Source: Crossaster papposus
Taxonomy: Eukaryota; Echinodermata; Asteroidea; Velatida; Solasteridae
Direction of reading: 5' to 3'
DNA: 64,000 nucleotides
Assembly (NCBI GenBank): GCA_037893245.1
Contig: JBAIAA010000441.1
Location: 2,108,001-2,172,000, forward strand
Positions 45,897 through 57,403 of this stretch are shown here, piece after piece (position 1 is the first letter of the stretch; the number at the start of each line of letters is the position of its first letter). The position numbers and the translations under genes were made by a program. Under the pieces are notes generated by a model. The model worked only from the letters and a program-made list of their open reading frames with translations. It searched no databases and was not told the DNA's origin.

Positions 45897-46271
45897 GTGT
45901 CGGACGGTGTGCACCTTGACTCAGCAGGAGTGCGCCTACTTGCCACGAACATTATCCAACACATCAAAGGGCCACCAAAGACCTTTGATAGTCGCATTCC
46001 ACATCAGAGAACCCCTTTCGGTCAGAGTTTGTACTCTGATGTCCTGACGAAGCGGACTACAGCGACCCGTCATGTTCCGACGGGTTTTCTAATGGCCAAC
46101 CAGTATTACCCGCACCCCCATCAGAAACGGCACCAAATCAACATCAATCAACGACGGCAGCCAGTATCCCAGACCAGAGCACCCCCGACACATGATCGAG
46201 GCCAGGAGTGGAACCAACATCTGAAAATGGTCAGGGAGCTGCTTAACCCACAAGGCAAGGTTCTAAAATAG
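45897..46271 (+). pseudogene. LINE ORF1, C-terminal remnant with esterase motif
   Basis: The open frame begins mid-ORF because of truncation and reads SDGVHLDSAGVRLLATNIIQ. DGVHL carries the Asp-x-x-His block that ends the catalytic triad of SGNH/GDSL esterases. Such esterase domains are known in ORF1 of CR1-like LINEs. The rest is a basic, Gln/Pro-rich tail that probably binds RNA, ending at TAG 46269. The nucleophile Ser block is lost. Confidence 0.7.
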
Positions 46272-49144
46272 ACATAACAGATGGTATTATCTGCAATCAA
46301 AGTTCCGGGGGTTTCTCATTCGCCCATCTTAATGTGAGAAGCCTGATAAACAAATTTGACCATTTTAAGATTGTAATGTCTAAAAATCCATTCGACATCA
46401 TCTGTCTAAACGAAACTTTTTGCGACGCCTCAATCTCTGATGACGAAATAACTCTACCAAATTATTCTATTGTCAGAAAAGACAGGAACCGACATGGTGG
46501 CGGGGTTGCAATTTACATTCGAGATACCCTAATGTTCTCTCGTCGTGAAGATCTCGAAATATATGATGTCGAGTGTATATGGGTTGAAATTAAGTGCAAA
46601 CAAAGACAGCCTGTGCTTATCAGTTCTATTTATAGGCCTCCTTCAAGCTCTGTCGAATTTATGGGAAAACTGAGTGATATCCTTAATAAGGCCTCGTGTG
46701 AATGTAAAGAAATTATTACAACTGGGGACTTTAATTGTGATGTTTCAGAGGAATACGATAGTATGCAATCAAATCCAATTATTTCTTGCTTTAGTTTGTT
46801 CCAAATGGCGCAACTCGTACATGACCCAACACGTGTCACTGAATCTACTAAAACTACCATCGATCTCATTTTTAGTTCCAACCCAGAGCTCATAAAGGAC
46901 TGTGGTGTTTTACCAGTCCTAATCAGTGATCATTATCTTGTGTATGGGCTACACAGTTGGAAAACACGAAAAATGAAAGGTCGTTCAATAAATTTTCGAT
47001 GTCTAAAAAATATAGACAGTGATGCATTTACGGACGATCTCCGTAATGCACCATGGCAAGATGTTTTTGGTTGTTATGATGTTGATAATGCATGGTCTAT
47101 TTGGTACTCCATATTTATGAGTATTATTAACCTCCATGCGCCAGTCAAAACCAAACGCATTCGGGGTGCCTCAGTATCGTGGCTCGATAGCGAAATTCTT
47201 AAACTTATGCGGCAGCGCGATCGTGTACACAAAATTGCTAAGCACACAGGCTTACAAATTCATTGGGATTCATACAAAAACCTGCGGAACAATGTAACTA
47301 ATAAAATCCGCAGTAAAAAAAGTAAATACTACACATCTGCCATAGAAGAAAATAAAAGCAACTCTTCTATGCTGTGGAAAACTCTGAAGGAGGTACTCCC
47401 TAAGAAACAAAAAACTGTACCGAATTCGATTACTTCCCCAAATGGGGAAAATATTGACAATATCGCCGACATTGCTGATACATTAAATGAACACTTTTCA
47501 ACAATTGGCAAGCGTACTGCTGGAAATTACCCTTTGCGTGAACTTGAAATAGATGACAATACTGACGCCTCTATATTTGATTCAGTTGATGAAGAATGCG
47601 TAGTACCTAACATTACAGAAGAGTTTGTTCGAAAGCAAATATCATCCATGTCGGTTGGGAAAGCAACAGGTCCGGATGGAATTAGTGTTAGAATGATTAC
47701 ACTGATTGCTTCACCTTAGGCCTATATCATTAAATCTTTAACTCATATTTTTAACCTGTCTATAAGATGTGAGCGATACCCTAAAGATTGGAAACATGCT
47801 TAAGTAACACCAATTCACAAGGGAGGCGATAAATGTAGTACAGGTAACTATCGTCCTATTTCTATACTGCCAATTATCTCTAAGATTTTAGAAAGATGGG
47901 TGCACTCATCGGTATATAGATACCTTGATGAAAACAATCTGATTCCTAGTTGCCAGTCGGGATTTAGACCCCTGCACTCAACTGAAAGCACCCTACATGA
48001 CTTAACAAACAAGTGTTTTGCGGCCATGGAGAATGGACAAGTTACAGGCAGTGTGTTTATAGACCTCAGTAAAGCATTTGATTGTGTTGATCATGAAATC
48101 TTACTAAAGAAACTAGAAAGGATGAACATGTCATCTTCTGTAATTAATTGGTTTAAGTCGTACCTAAGTGAACGTAGTCAGTCTGTAAATATTAGCGGCA
48201 CCATATCAAAGGTCCTGTCCGTAAACACTGGTGTTCCGCAGGGGTCGATACTAGGTCCACTTTTATTCATTGTTTATACTAGTGATCTTCCATTTTGTAT
48301 TGCCCCAAACTGCAACTTATTTATGTATGCAGATGACTCCACACTAACGTGTAGCTCCTCCAACATTAATATAATAGAAAGTAGCTTAAATACAGCTCTT
48401 ACTAGTTTTCACAGCTGGTGCGGAAGAAACAAGCTAGCTTTAAATGCCACCAAAACCAAATGCATGCTTATTGGTACTAGGCAGAAAATATCTAATGTTA
48501 ATTTAAATGTATGCATTGCTGGTAGTCGTATTGAAAATGTGAAGTCTTATAAATGTTTGGGTGTAATTATTGATGAAGCATTAAGTTGGGGCCCACATGT
48601 CGAATACGTAAGAAAAAAGGTGGTGTCTAAATTAGGTATACTAAGCAGAATCCGTGATTGTGTTCCTCAACACAGCTTGCACACACTATTTGTAAGTCTA
48701 GTTATGCCAACATTAGAGTATTGTTGTACTGTGTGGGGAGGAAGGTACATATCTCACGATAATATGTTAAACAAATGTCTCAAAAGAGCCGCGCGGATAA
48801 TCCTTAAATGTACCTTCCTCACCCCTTCAGAGGATATGTTTGCTCGTCTTAATTGGGCTCCTTTTTCAAAAAGAGTCAAGTCAAAAAAGGCTATTCTTGT
48901 CTTCAAAAGTATCAACAAAATGACTCCTTTGTACATGACAAATATTTTCAAACCACTTACAGTAATTCGCGAAACAAGGCAATCAACCCACACGGCACTG
49001 AAAGTTCCTTTCGCCAAAAAAGAATGCTACGCCACAAGTTTCGCTGTGAGTGGTGCAAATATTTGGAATAATATACCCGAACAATTGCGAACATTGGACT
49101 TATTAAGCACATTTAAATCGGAGCTCCGACATGTCATCTGTTAG
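46272..49144 (+). pseudogene. LINE ORF2 (EN-RT) with two in-frame stops
   Basis: The endonuclease part shows FAHLNVRSL, ICLNETF, HGGGVAIYIRD, SIYRPPSS, GDFNCD, TTIDLIF and SDHYLV. The RT part shows TGPDGISVRMI, DLSKAFDCVDHEIL, GVPQGSILGPLLF and the catalytic YADDSTL. All lie in one frame, but TAG at 47717-47719 and TAA at 47801-47803 interrupt the first RT motifs. The TAG comes with a 6-bp insertion relative to copy A, and the TAA is a TTA-to-TAA change. The frame therefore splits into an intact endonuclease half and an open RT half (47900-49144). The ORF2 frame overlaps the end of ORF1. Confidence 0.9.
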
Positions 49145-49433
49145 ATATTATGCCAATTGCGCTGATCTACGGAGTTAGAACTTGGTTGCCACTATAATGT
49201 GGAGCCGGATAGGAATTTCCCCTTCTTATTTTTCCCCCAAAAGGTTGTTTTTTTTTTTGCGGGTTTTCGCCTATCTCGTAAATCAGAATTAGTATTAATG
49301 TTTTGAATTCCTGTAATATCCTTGTATTTATAATATGTACTGTTATTTTATTTAATGATGTATGCAGGGGCCCAATGAAAACCAGTTTTAAACTGTTTGG
49401 GCACACCCTGGGTAAAGAAATGGAATAAATAAA

Positions 49434-50440
49434 TAGTGTTTTCATAGTGTTTTCATAGTGTTTTCATAGTGTTTTCATAGTGTTTTCATAGTGTTTTCAT
49501 AGTGTTTTCATAGTGTTTTCATAGTGTTTTCATAGTGTTTTCATAGTGTTGTCATAGTGTTGTCATAGTGTTGTCATAGTGTTTTCATAGTGTTGTCATA
49601 GTGTTGTCATAGTGTTGTCATAGTGTTTTCCACAGTATGAACAAAGTATTGTCTTAGTGTTTTCATAGCGTGAACATACTGATTCCACAGTGTCCCCCAT
49701 AATGTAATCATAGTGTTCCCACAGCGTTGTCATAGTGTTTTCATATCGTGAACATACTTGATTCCACAGTAGGAATACAGTGATTTTACAGTGTTTTCAT
49801 AGTGTTTTTATAGTGTGACCACAGTGTTTCCACAGTACGAACACAGTGTTGTCATGGTGTTTTCCACAGTATGAACAAAGTGTTGTCTTAGTGTTTTCAT
49901 AACGTAAACATACTGATTTCACAGTGTCTCCCACAGTGTGACCACTGTGTTCCCACAGCGCTGTTATGGTGTTTTCATAGCGTGAACATACTTGATTCCA
50001 ATGTATGAACACAGTGTTTTCATAGTGTCTTCATAGTGTTTTCATGGTGTTTTCATGGTGTTTTCATAGTGTTTTCATAGTGTTTTCATAGCGTGAACAT
50101 ACTGATTTCACAGTGTCCCTCATAGTGTGATCATAGTGTTCCCGCAGCGCTGTTATGGTGTTTTCATAGCGTGAACATACTTAATTCCACAGTATGAACA
50201 GTGTTTTCATAGTGTTTTCATGGTGTTTTCACAGTGTTTTCACAGTACGAACACAGTGTTGTCGTAGTGTTTTCATAGCGTGAACATACTTGATTCCACT
50301 GTATGAAGACAGTGTTTATATGGTGTTTTCATACTGTTTTTATAGTGTTTTCACAGTGTTTCCACAATACGAACACAGTGTTGTCATAGTGTTTTCATAG
50401 CGTGAACATACTGATTTCACAGTGTCCCCCATAGAGTGGT
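49434..50440. repeat. TAGTGTTTTCA minisatellite
   Basis: It begins with about 17 clean 11-bp units (49434-49630, some TAGTGTTGTCA). It then passes into longer mixed units containing CATAGCGTGAACATACT, CACAGTATGAACA and CAGTGTCCCCCATA, which repeat every 100-200 bp. Open frames here follow the repeat and are not genes. Confidence 0.92.
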
Positions 50441-50988
50441 ACATGAGATGATCGTGTGGAATGAAGATAGGTTACTTCCCGCTTGGGAGCAGCAACGCGG
50501 ACAGCTTACGATTTTCAACACAGCTTGATTCCCAACAAATGGATTTATTCTGAAGTTAAGTTCCAAGTTTAAAGGGTTGTAGACCTTTCTGCAAGAATTG
50601 CTGTTTAATAGTTTAAAATGTGCTTTGGTCTGTAAGTAACACGACAAGGGTTCAGAAAATGGTATAATGGCATTAATTTATGTTAATCGGCAACACTGTA
50701 ATTAGCCCCCTCGTTAACCTGTTCAAACACTCACAAATGGTGGCGCTGTGACGTACATTTAGGAACTTGGAAAAATTGACAGTAGGCCTATACGTCTGGA
50801 CGGCGGGCATGACTGTATGCATGTACGTGTATAATCCGCACTGTACATGTACATGTACATAATTATGCACACCTGCGTGCGTGCATGTATGCATACATGC
50901 ATGAAGGAAGGAAAAGATGGTGCATGTACACATCACACGCCATTCTCCGTGCGTACATGCCCACGGCGTGTGAAAACACGAAGGCGAT
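50441..50988. other. No gene; CATG/GTAC simple repeats near 50830-50910
   Basis: TGTACATGTACATGTACAT and ATGTATGCATACATGCATG are short self-complementary repeats. Nothing else was recognised. Confidence 0.5.
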
Positions 50989-51240
50989 TCATACACTTTT
51001 TTTTTCTCGTTTTTCGAATGCTCCTCTTCCTTTTTTTGGAAGGTGTCTGGCCTTTTTGAGACCCAAGAACATTGTTGGCACAGCAGTTGGTTTTAACACT
51101 CTGTTGGTGTTCATGCCAAACGACCTGTACATTTCCAAATTTGCCTCAAAATAGGTTGGCTCGGAGTAGTCGCTGCATATAGCGTGGAAATCGGTGTCGG
51201 ACCTATATATCCAATTCGCTCTGGTCGTCATTTGTATCAT
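50989..51240 (-). pseudogene. THAP domain, C-terminal half
   Basis: The frame reads NWIYRSDTDFHAICSDYSEP, TYFE, then RVLKPTAVPTMF and a basic tail. This fits the second half of a THAP zinc finger: a Trp, the CxxH ligand pair, xPxxF, then the AVPTxF box. The pair reads CSDY instead of CSDH, so one zinc-binding His is a Tyr, and the first CxxC half is not visible upstream. THAP domains bind DNA and occur in P-element-like transposases and host regulators. With a missing ligand and no partner exon it is probably a relic, although a separate first exon upstream is possible. Confidence 0.65.
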
Positions 51241-52205
51241 TAATAAAGAAAATCCGGAACTAATCGATGATCGAACAGACTGCGGTGGAATAAAAGATTA
51301 TGCATCGATTGTGCAGTGCGTAGCAACACGGCCGCTGTAGCTCAGCTATAATGGCCGGCCAACCAGTTCCCAAACGTACGTCACGATTGGGCCAATTGTT
51401 TTTGCTAATGATGAAGTACCATTATAAGGGCGGGGCCATTTCCTCAAAACACTTTATGATTTTGTTTACATATTCATTAATCAAATTAATAATGTTTACA
51501 TACTGGAAATCACTCATTTAAAAATAATCTTTCATTTAAGCTAATAAAAAAAAACCATTACATATACACCCTTTAATTAAACAATAATTATACGTTATAT
51601 TTCTTACAAAAATAGTAAGGATCATTGATACCCTAGCCTGAAGGCGTTGACTTGCATTGTTCAGGTCTACGTTTCCATTTTAACCAGTTCGCGCTGGAGA
51701 ACGTATATACATGCACAGTTTTCTCCAGATTTAAAACGGGTGACGCATAAACACGTTACGAGCAAGGCCGGAAATACATGGGTGTGCTTCCCGGTACCAT
51801 CAGCCTGAATTCGCCTCGGAACAAGTTTTGTTAAAAATAATCCCGCGCCTCGGCTCGGTGATGTTAAAATAATCCCGGCGCGAAATTAACACAGACTTGT
51901 TTTGTGGCAGTCGACACAGCAATAAACTGTGACATAACGTTTTGTTAATAACGTGGTGTAAAGCGGATCTGACCAGTATATATATGTACATGTAAATGAA
52001 CCAGTATCTGAATAATATGAGATTATTTAATTTGGTATAATGTTTAGTGATCCGTTAAGGTAAATATTTAATAAGCCCTCGCATTTTATGGACGATTTTG
52101 TATTACTTATTTACCCTGGGGAAACCTTTCAGTGGATCGCTGTTTTTCAAAGATGCCCAGCAGCTACAAACATTTAAAAGTATAACATTACAAATAGGGT
52201 CCTTT
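51241..52205. other. No gene or clear repeat seen
   Basis: AT-rich sequence. GTAGCTCAGCTATAATGGCC near 51340 recalls a tRNA A-box but has no partner B-box. Confidence 0.35.
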
Positions 52206-52453
52206 CAATAGGGTCTTCCTGTCTAACTCACTTAATCGCTTGGATAGTTCCGAGCAGAATTGTGTCGCCTTTGCTTGCGAGTGTGACGTTTCATGCATTA
52301 TTACGTGACGACGTGGCGGAAAGTTGGCCAATGAGTCAGCGATTATGCATGTTACCTCACGCGATTATTCACGCAACGTCACATGCAAATGCGACACAAT
52401 TCTGCTCGGAATTTACCGAGCGAATTAGGTGAGTTAGACAAGACGACCTATTG
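52206..52453. mobile_element. 248-bp MITE with about 65-bp TIRs
   Basis: CAATAGGGTCTTCCTGTCTA on the left and an inverted TAGACAAGACGACCTATTG on the right are the ends. Inner arms CCGAGCAGAATTGTGTCGC and GCGACACAATTCTGCTCGG are exact. Confidence 0.8.
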
Positions 52454-53940
52454 GGAGGCCTTGGCGTGGTCTACGGCATACGTTAGAGGGCGCCCGCATT
52501 AGGGGTCGACGGCGCGCTGCAAACCGCTATTAGGTCGTCTTGCAAACAAGACTAGGCCTCAGGTTTGTGGAAGTATGCTTGTCCGTTTTTCTGACCACCC
52601 TGTATAGACAATAATAAACAGTAAACGAATGACTCAATTAAGCGTTCATTTGCACCCAAAACAAATCTAGTATTACTTGTTAGTATTACTTGTTAAGTTG
52701 TTAGTATTACTTTAGTATTAATTATACACACAATGTAGTATTACTTTAAACAAAATCTACTTAACATATATAACATCCAATAACATAACATCAGTATATA
52801 ATAACTGTATATTTGGGTATAAGTGAAATCAACAAAAGATCGCCAAAATCACATCCAAATGTTCCAACATTCACATCCTCAGTTCGGTTTATAGTCGTTA
52901 GAATCCAAATTATGAATTTGTGACTTCCACTTAATCCTTTAAACTCGGGGCTGTTTTCGAAGATTGTGTACGTGTTGCTAGTTTCTATAAACAAATATAA
53001 TTTACAATGTACAAATCCCATATAATTTTGTATCATTGGAAAGCTTACAAATAGGGCTATATTTTTTGGGAATATTTTGACCCCAGGAGATTTTAATGGA
53101 CTTATAAGTCAGATGTAGCGCGTGGCTGAGTGCAAAGGGTAAAGTTCATCAGGTTTTTTTTATTCTGGTGCGCTGTGTATTCATGGGAGAGTCGGGCGAT
53201 TACATTGGATTTAATGCAAACTCCGTATACGGTCGATTATTGATATGCAGCGCGGGAATTATATTCACAAAAGAGAGTGGACCATGGACAGAACATGTTC
53301 ACGTCGCCTTGAGGGACGCGGCTGTGAATAACAATGTACACGTACAAGGTATGCAGCTCATCGCAGATGAAACAGTTGGCAATAGATCGAACGTTGCTAT
53401 TGGTCTCTTTTTTCATCTCAAAGTACGGCGTGTTTTTTTTTTGACTAATCAACAGGATTCCTATATCACATTAGAGTTAAGGATCTCAATTATTCGATTG
53501 TTTTTTCCCGCAAAAACAATCGAATATTCCGTTACTCCAGTGCAAGGATAGGGCGTTCGATTACTCACCCCAGCTTACTCATGCCTCTAAATCGGTGGAA
53601 CGGTTGTACATGCGCAGTACGCGAGAGTAAACGAACGATCTCGGATTGGGTCACTCGACTTAACCAGTGACGTTCATACAAACTACGACTGGAAGGGAGA
53701 AAAACTGCGCGTTTTTACGGAGAAACTAGCGTGGATTCACATTTTCAGAGTAAAAAGTACGACGAAATATTAAATTGCCAAACACAAATAGCTAAAATGA
53801 AATGAATTAAACTTGATATTACCGTTCGCCCTCGTCAAATCGACTGAACTGTTCTCAAATTATGGACAAGAAAGTGGGAAAACGGGCTAATCTCACACCG
53901 TTTTTGGTACGTAACTTAAACAGGACAATGCTTACATTAA
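52454..53940. other. No gene or clear repeat seen
   Basis: Several open frames of 70-130 codons (for example 53168-53551, plus) lack any recognisable motif or splice context. Confidence 0.35.
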
Positions 53941-53944
53941 TTAA

Positions 53945-54305
53945 AGGTAGGATACATCATTTGCAGATATCAACAGTATTTACTACCGAATTATTAAAAT
54001 ATATCTTACTCATTTGAAAGTAAATAATAATTCTAGGCATCCAGCAAAATGATTGCGGTAGATACCCTGTAATTATTCTGTAAAATAGAATGTTGTAAAT
54101 CGCGATCGCCAGACGGCGATCGCGATTAATATAAAAATAATGCTTGACGCCTGTTGAAAACAAACGCTGTTTTTCGTGCTTTTCTCGGCATTAATGACTG
54201 TACAACTTTGGACAGGTCAGTTAAACAGTATTTACTATAAAACACAACCCCCCAAATCTACCCATTCATAATAATTCAAGCAATTACCAATGGTGTATCC
54301 TACCT
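53945..54305. mobile_element. MITE, AGGATACACC family, TTAA target
   Basis: AGGTAGGATACATCA to an inverted TGGTGTATCCTACCT, with TTAA on both sides (53941-53944, 54306-54309). The centre GCGATCGCCAGACGGCGATC differs from the 34-kb copy by one base in the loop. Confidence 0.85.
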
Positions 54306-54989
54306 TTAAGCACAAATTCATCTATCATTTTGGATGTGATTTTGGAAATCCTTTGTTGAAATCACATCCTGTCCGCTTTGAATGCAAAATCACATTATGC
54401 CATTTCCTATAGTGTAGGCCTAACGATTTATTTCTGAAATCCACGCAGAATATTTGATTAGGGAAGTCCAGCTGTATCGGTGCATCAGTACGCTTTGCTT
54501 GTAGAAACAACTCACACAGAAATAATGGACGTGTCCTACTGGTTCGTATTTTCTGTAAAGCAAATACACACAAAAAAACAAATAAATAATGTTGATCAAG
54601 TAATTGCTGTGTATTTTGTAACAATTACATGAACTTATGTTGAAAACTTAAGGATGGAATGAAGTGGAACACGGTTTTACGAGCCTCAGTCGCGATAATA
54701 TCAGCTCCAAATAAACCTGATGAAGAAGCCCTCTGCTGGTTTTCTTGAGATAAATGGGATTTTTATCACATCTTGTTGGGGGATCCGATCCAGGATTACG
54801 GGCGATTCACAGTACCTACTACACACTACATGTGGTGCCAAAGACGAAAGTAGGCGACGCGATATGTTGTCTTTATAACAACGTACAATGCAGTGCGCCA
54901 CCAAGAGTTTGCCACAGCGTATCCGTCGACAAAACAAAATATTGGGATACATGTATACGGATATAGGAGATGCCATGGAGGTTCCAATC
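54306..54989. other. No gene or clear repeat seen
   Basis: No motif recognised. Frames on the minus strand continue from the Penelope-like piece but are out of its homology. Confidence 0.35.
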
Positions 54990-55210
54990 GGCTGTTCAAA
55001 TAATTCATCCCGCCATCAAAAGCATGGTCAGGGGTGAGGTAAGGGGTGAGGTCGGTGCGGTCCTTGAGGTCCTTGAGGGTAGTCCTTGAAGTCTGTCCTT
55101 GGCCGATGGTGTTTGCATCGGACCTGGGGACATTGGTAAGGAGGTAGACGACGTCGAAGCTGACCATGGTGTCGTTCAGCTGGAGAGGGTGATGCTTTGA
55201 AGGATGGTGG
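54990..55210 (-). pseudogene. Penelope-like reverse transcriptase fragment
   Basis: The minus strand reads LQLNDTMVSFDVVYLLTNVP, followed by TLKDLKDRTDLTP. The string MVSFDVV-x-L-x-TNVP with a following DRTxLTP is characteristic of Penelope-like element RTs, where the Asp of SFDVV is catalytic. Homology appears for only about 70 residues. Upstream the frame is closed by stops and downstream it degrades. It is a short relic with no GIY-YIG domain visible. Confidence 0.6.
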
Positions 55211-55774
55211 TAAACTGGTAGAAGTTATTGGTGTGGTGTTCGGTGTTGGCTATACCAGGGGGGTGAACAATTGGCGAGATGGGGTCTTCCTGGAAGCAAG
55301 GTTTAAGCCCAACGACAGAACTTTGGTGTCATCCGGGGATAGGGTACGTTTGCTCATTGTATAGGTACGTGATCCCACTACCTGGGACAGGGGCTGGAGG
55401 CGTGGGGGTATAGGTAATACCATTACCTGGGTCTAGCACGCGCTTGGTGATGTTCAGGAATGTATTGATCTGGTGGCTGCGGGATTCATTAAAGGCGTGG
55501 CTACTATAGAAGATAGGGCAAGCTGCCGAATCGAACGCAGCGCAATACGTGCACAATGCATTGTGTGCATGTGCACCTGGATTTACGATCACAAGCCGAT
55601 GGACCTTGTCGTCATAATACTTAGAGATTTTTACAAGAGACGCAAGGAACACTAGGTGATTGTATTTTGTCAAAGCTTATTTTCAATAACTTGCCTATTG
55701 ATTTTGGACAGGAGGACTTATGATTTAGCTTGCAAGTGATGTTAACGTACAATAAGCTATTTTGTGTAGGGTAG

Positions 55775-55935
55775 TCAGGCTGGTGTAGGGTTCATTCTCG
55801 CGCCTTTTACCACTATAACCTGGGTTCGAATCCCGAATCCCGCTTGGGTCCGAATCCCGAATCCCGCTTGGGTCCGTCATCCGTGGGTTTCTCTCATAAT
55901 TTTCTTCTTGGGTTTTCCTCCAACCTCTAAAACTG
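55775..55935 (+). mobile_element. tRNA-related SINE remnant
   Basis: A B-box GGTTCGAATCC (55823-55833) is followed by a duplicated ATCCCGCTTGGGTCCG and a CCGTGGGTTTCTC/GGGTTTTCCTCC body, as in tRNA-derived SINEs of many marine invertebrates. The A-box side is degraded (CTCGCGCCTTTTACCAC). Confidence 0.55.
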
Positions 55936-56067
55936 TAACTTCCTCTGAAGTGTCCACAGTAAGTATAGCTCGAAAGCCTGAAGAAACCTTTAGTGGCGCT
56001 TTTGAGGGATCCTTGTTGTTTTCACTACCATAAAGACGTAATTAAGTATATATAACAACAAATATGG

Positions 56068-56349
56068 TCATCGCCGGATAATATAAATCTCACCTTCGAA
56101 CTGCTGTGCCAGATCAAGTCGCCCAACCTTCCTCAAAGCCCCAGCTAAGATGCATCCATCCAACTGTCCACATCGCTGCCTCCACTGCACAAGCATTTGA
56201 AATATCTGTTCACCGACGTTATGTTGGTAGTTCTCTTTTATCTTGTACAGGTCCGCCGGAGTGAAGCCTAACTCTGTGGCCAGTGGCTCCCACTCTATTC
56301 CCAATTTCTCTGCAAGTCGACGGAAACATTTCTCGTCAGCAATTTCCGA
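56068..56349 (-). CDS. Death-domain exon, right gene copy (probably last)
   Basis: The acceptor TTTCTTTTCAG lies before 56349 and entry is phase 0. It reads SEIADEKCFRRLAEKLG, IEWEPLATELGF, TPADLYKIKENYQHN, then QIFQMLVQWRQRCG and LAGALRKVGRLDLAQQFEG. The six-helix pattern (LAxxLGxxWxxLAxxLGF...LLxxWxxR...LxxALxxxxRxDLAxxxE) is that of Death domains of the UNC5/PIDD/ankyrin type, which recruit other Death domains in apoptotic or inflammatory complexes. The frame stops eight codons after FEG at 56068. Alternatively GAAG|GTGAGA at 56094 is a donor, but no later exon was found. Confidence 0.88.
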   Translation of the reverse strand, partial: SEIADEKCFRRLAEKLGIEWEPLATELGFTPADLYKIKENYQHNVGEQIFQMLVQWRQRCGQLDGCILAGALRKVGRLDLAQQFEGEIYIIRR

Positions 56350-56539
56350 CTGAAAAGAAAACAAATCATAAAGTTAAAGAGACCTGGAAACAAGAAAAGA
56401 GACAGATTACATAAAAGAGCGAAAAACAATCATCGCAACTGATCATTGTCCGTCCGCAATGATTGACCGAAATGAAACGTTGTCCATGTACGTTTCATTT
56501 TTATATTGACCAGTTGAAACTGTCAAGCATAATACTCAC

Positions 56540-56583
56540 GGTTAGCCTATCCGTCGATATGGAGCCCTCTTCAGGCAAAGTTT
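56540..56583 (-). CDS. 44-bp linker exon before the Death domain
   Basis: The acceptor TTGCTCTAG lies before 56583 and the donor ACC|GTGAGT after 56540. With one base from the previous exon it reads ETLPEEGSISTDRLT and leaves in phase 0, which is what the Death exon needs. Without it the join would hit a stop, so the phase match supports it strongly. Confidence 0.75.
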
Positions 56584-56799
56584 CTAGAGCAAGAGCAAAT
56601 AAAACAATAACTAGTCTTTTATACAACGTATGAAACAATATTGTATTTTGTTATTCCGGTGAACCAATAACTATAGGCTTTTATTTTCCCTGACACTAAT
56701 TTTGTCTAGGTCGAAATTTGACGTTTTCCCAGGTAAAAAAAAATAACCCATAAAGTGAGTCGAAGAAATGTCTTTTTCACCCGATATTTTGCTATATAC

Positions 56800-57088
56800 C
56801 TGTCACTTGAAGTTTCTTCGAAATGGGCTTAGCGATTTTAGGAGACGAATCCAGCAGACGCTTAATGGATGTCCCGTCTTCGCAGCCCAGCGCCCTTTGA
56901 CGTGCAAAGAAGATCTTTAATAAATCCCGTGTTTCCATGGAGCTGTGGTCGACACCTGTTAGCTCCGCCAGCAATCTGGTCATGTTTGGTTGTTGACAGA
57001 GAGCGCGTACCATCTCCTCTGACAAACCTCCATAATCACCATCCGAATACTGTGGATTCTTGAGATCTTGAACACACTTCGTTTTCTC
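56800..57088 (-). CDS. Helical exon of unknown family
   Basis: The acceptor TTTGTTCAG lies before 57088 and the donor ACAG|GTATAT after 56800; 289 bp, phase 0 in and 1 out. It reads EKTKCVQDLKNPQYSDGD, then GLSEEMVRALCQQPNMTRLL, SSMETRDLLKIFFARQRALG and a basic tail KPISKKLQ. The first Cys extends the cysteine pattern of the two micro-exons before it. The rest is predicted helical, with leucines at regular spacing and no family I recognise. Confidence 0.75.
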
Positions 57089-57370
57089 CTGAACAAATAA
57101 TCATACAATATCAGTAAATATATACACTCTAAAAGTGTTCAACTTTTGAACTCATAAATATACGCCTTTTGCAACAGTTTATACATTATTGTCACGCGTT
57201 TGAGGGCTCACGTTCGGTGGGTTTACAGTGTTTTGTTGCTTCTAGATATGTCTAAGACTATCACGAATGCAACCAATTCAAGGACACAGATTCTATAATG
57301 TTATAGAACGATGTAGCAGAGATTATTAGGAGAAAGAGAAAAAGAATAACATATTTAGCGAATAACTCAC

Positions 57371-57403
57371 CTCACAGGAAGCGCAGATTTCGCGGGCTTC
57401 ATC
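57371..57403 (-). CDS. 33-bp micro-exon with CxxC
   Basis: GTTTCCAG precedes and GAG|GTGAGT follows 11 codons that read DEAREICASCE, phase 0 at both ends. It supplies the second CxxC of the assembled cysteine motif. Confidence 0.7.

Larger units (their letters stand above)
45890..49433 (+). mobile_element. CR1-like LINE, copy B
   Basis: A 5'-truncated CR1/Jockey-type non-LTR retrotransposon. It contains the end of an ORF1 with an esterase-like motif, an overlapping EN-RT ORF2 with two stop codons, and a 3' UTR of about 290 bp ending GGAATAAATAAATA. The tail runs straight into the TAGTGTTTTCA minisatellite. Copy A (1-1834) is close in sequence. Confidence 0.92.

Noticed and set aside
49797..50012. 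71-codon frame in the TAGTGTTTTCA region.
   Set aside because: Follows a minisatellite. No independent support.
53168..53551. 127-codon plus frame.
   Set aside because: No recognisable domain, AT-driven composition in its second half, and no splice or promoter context.
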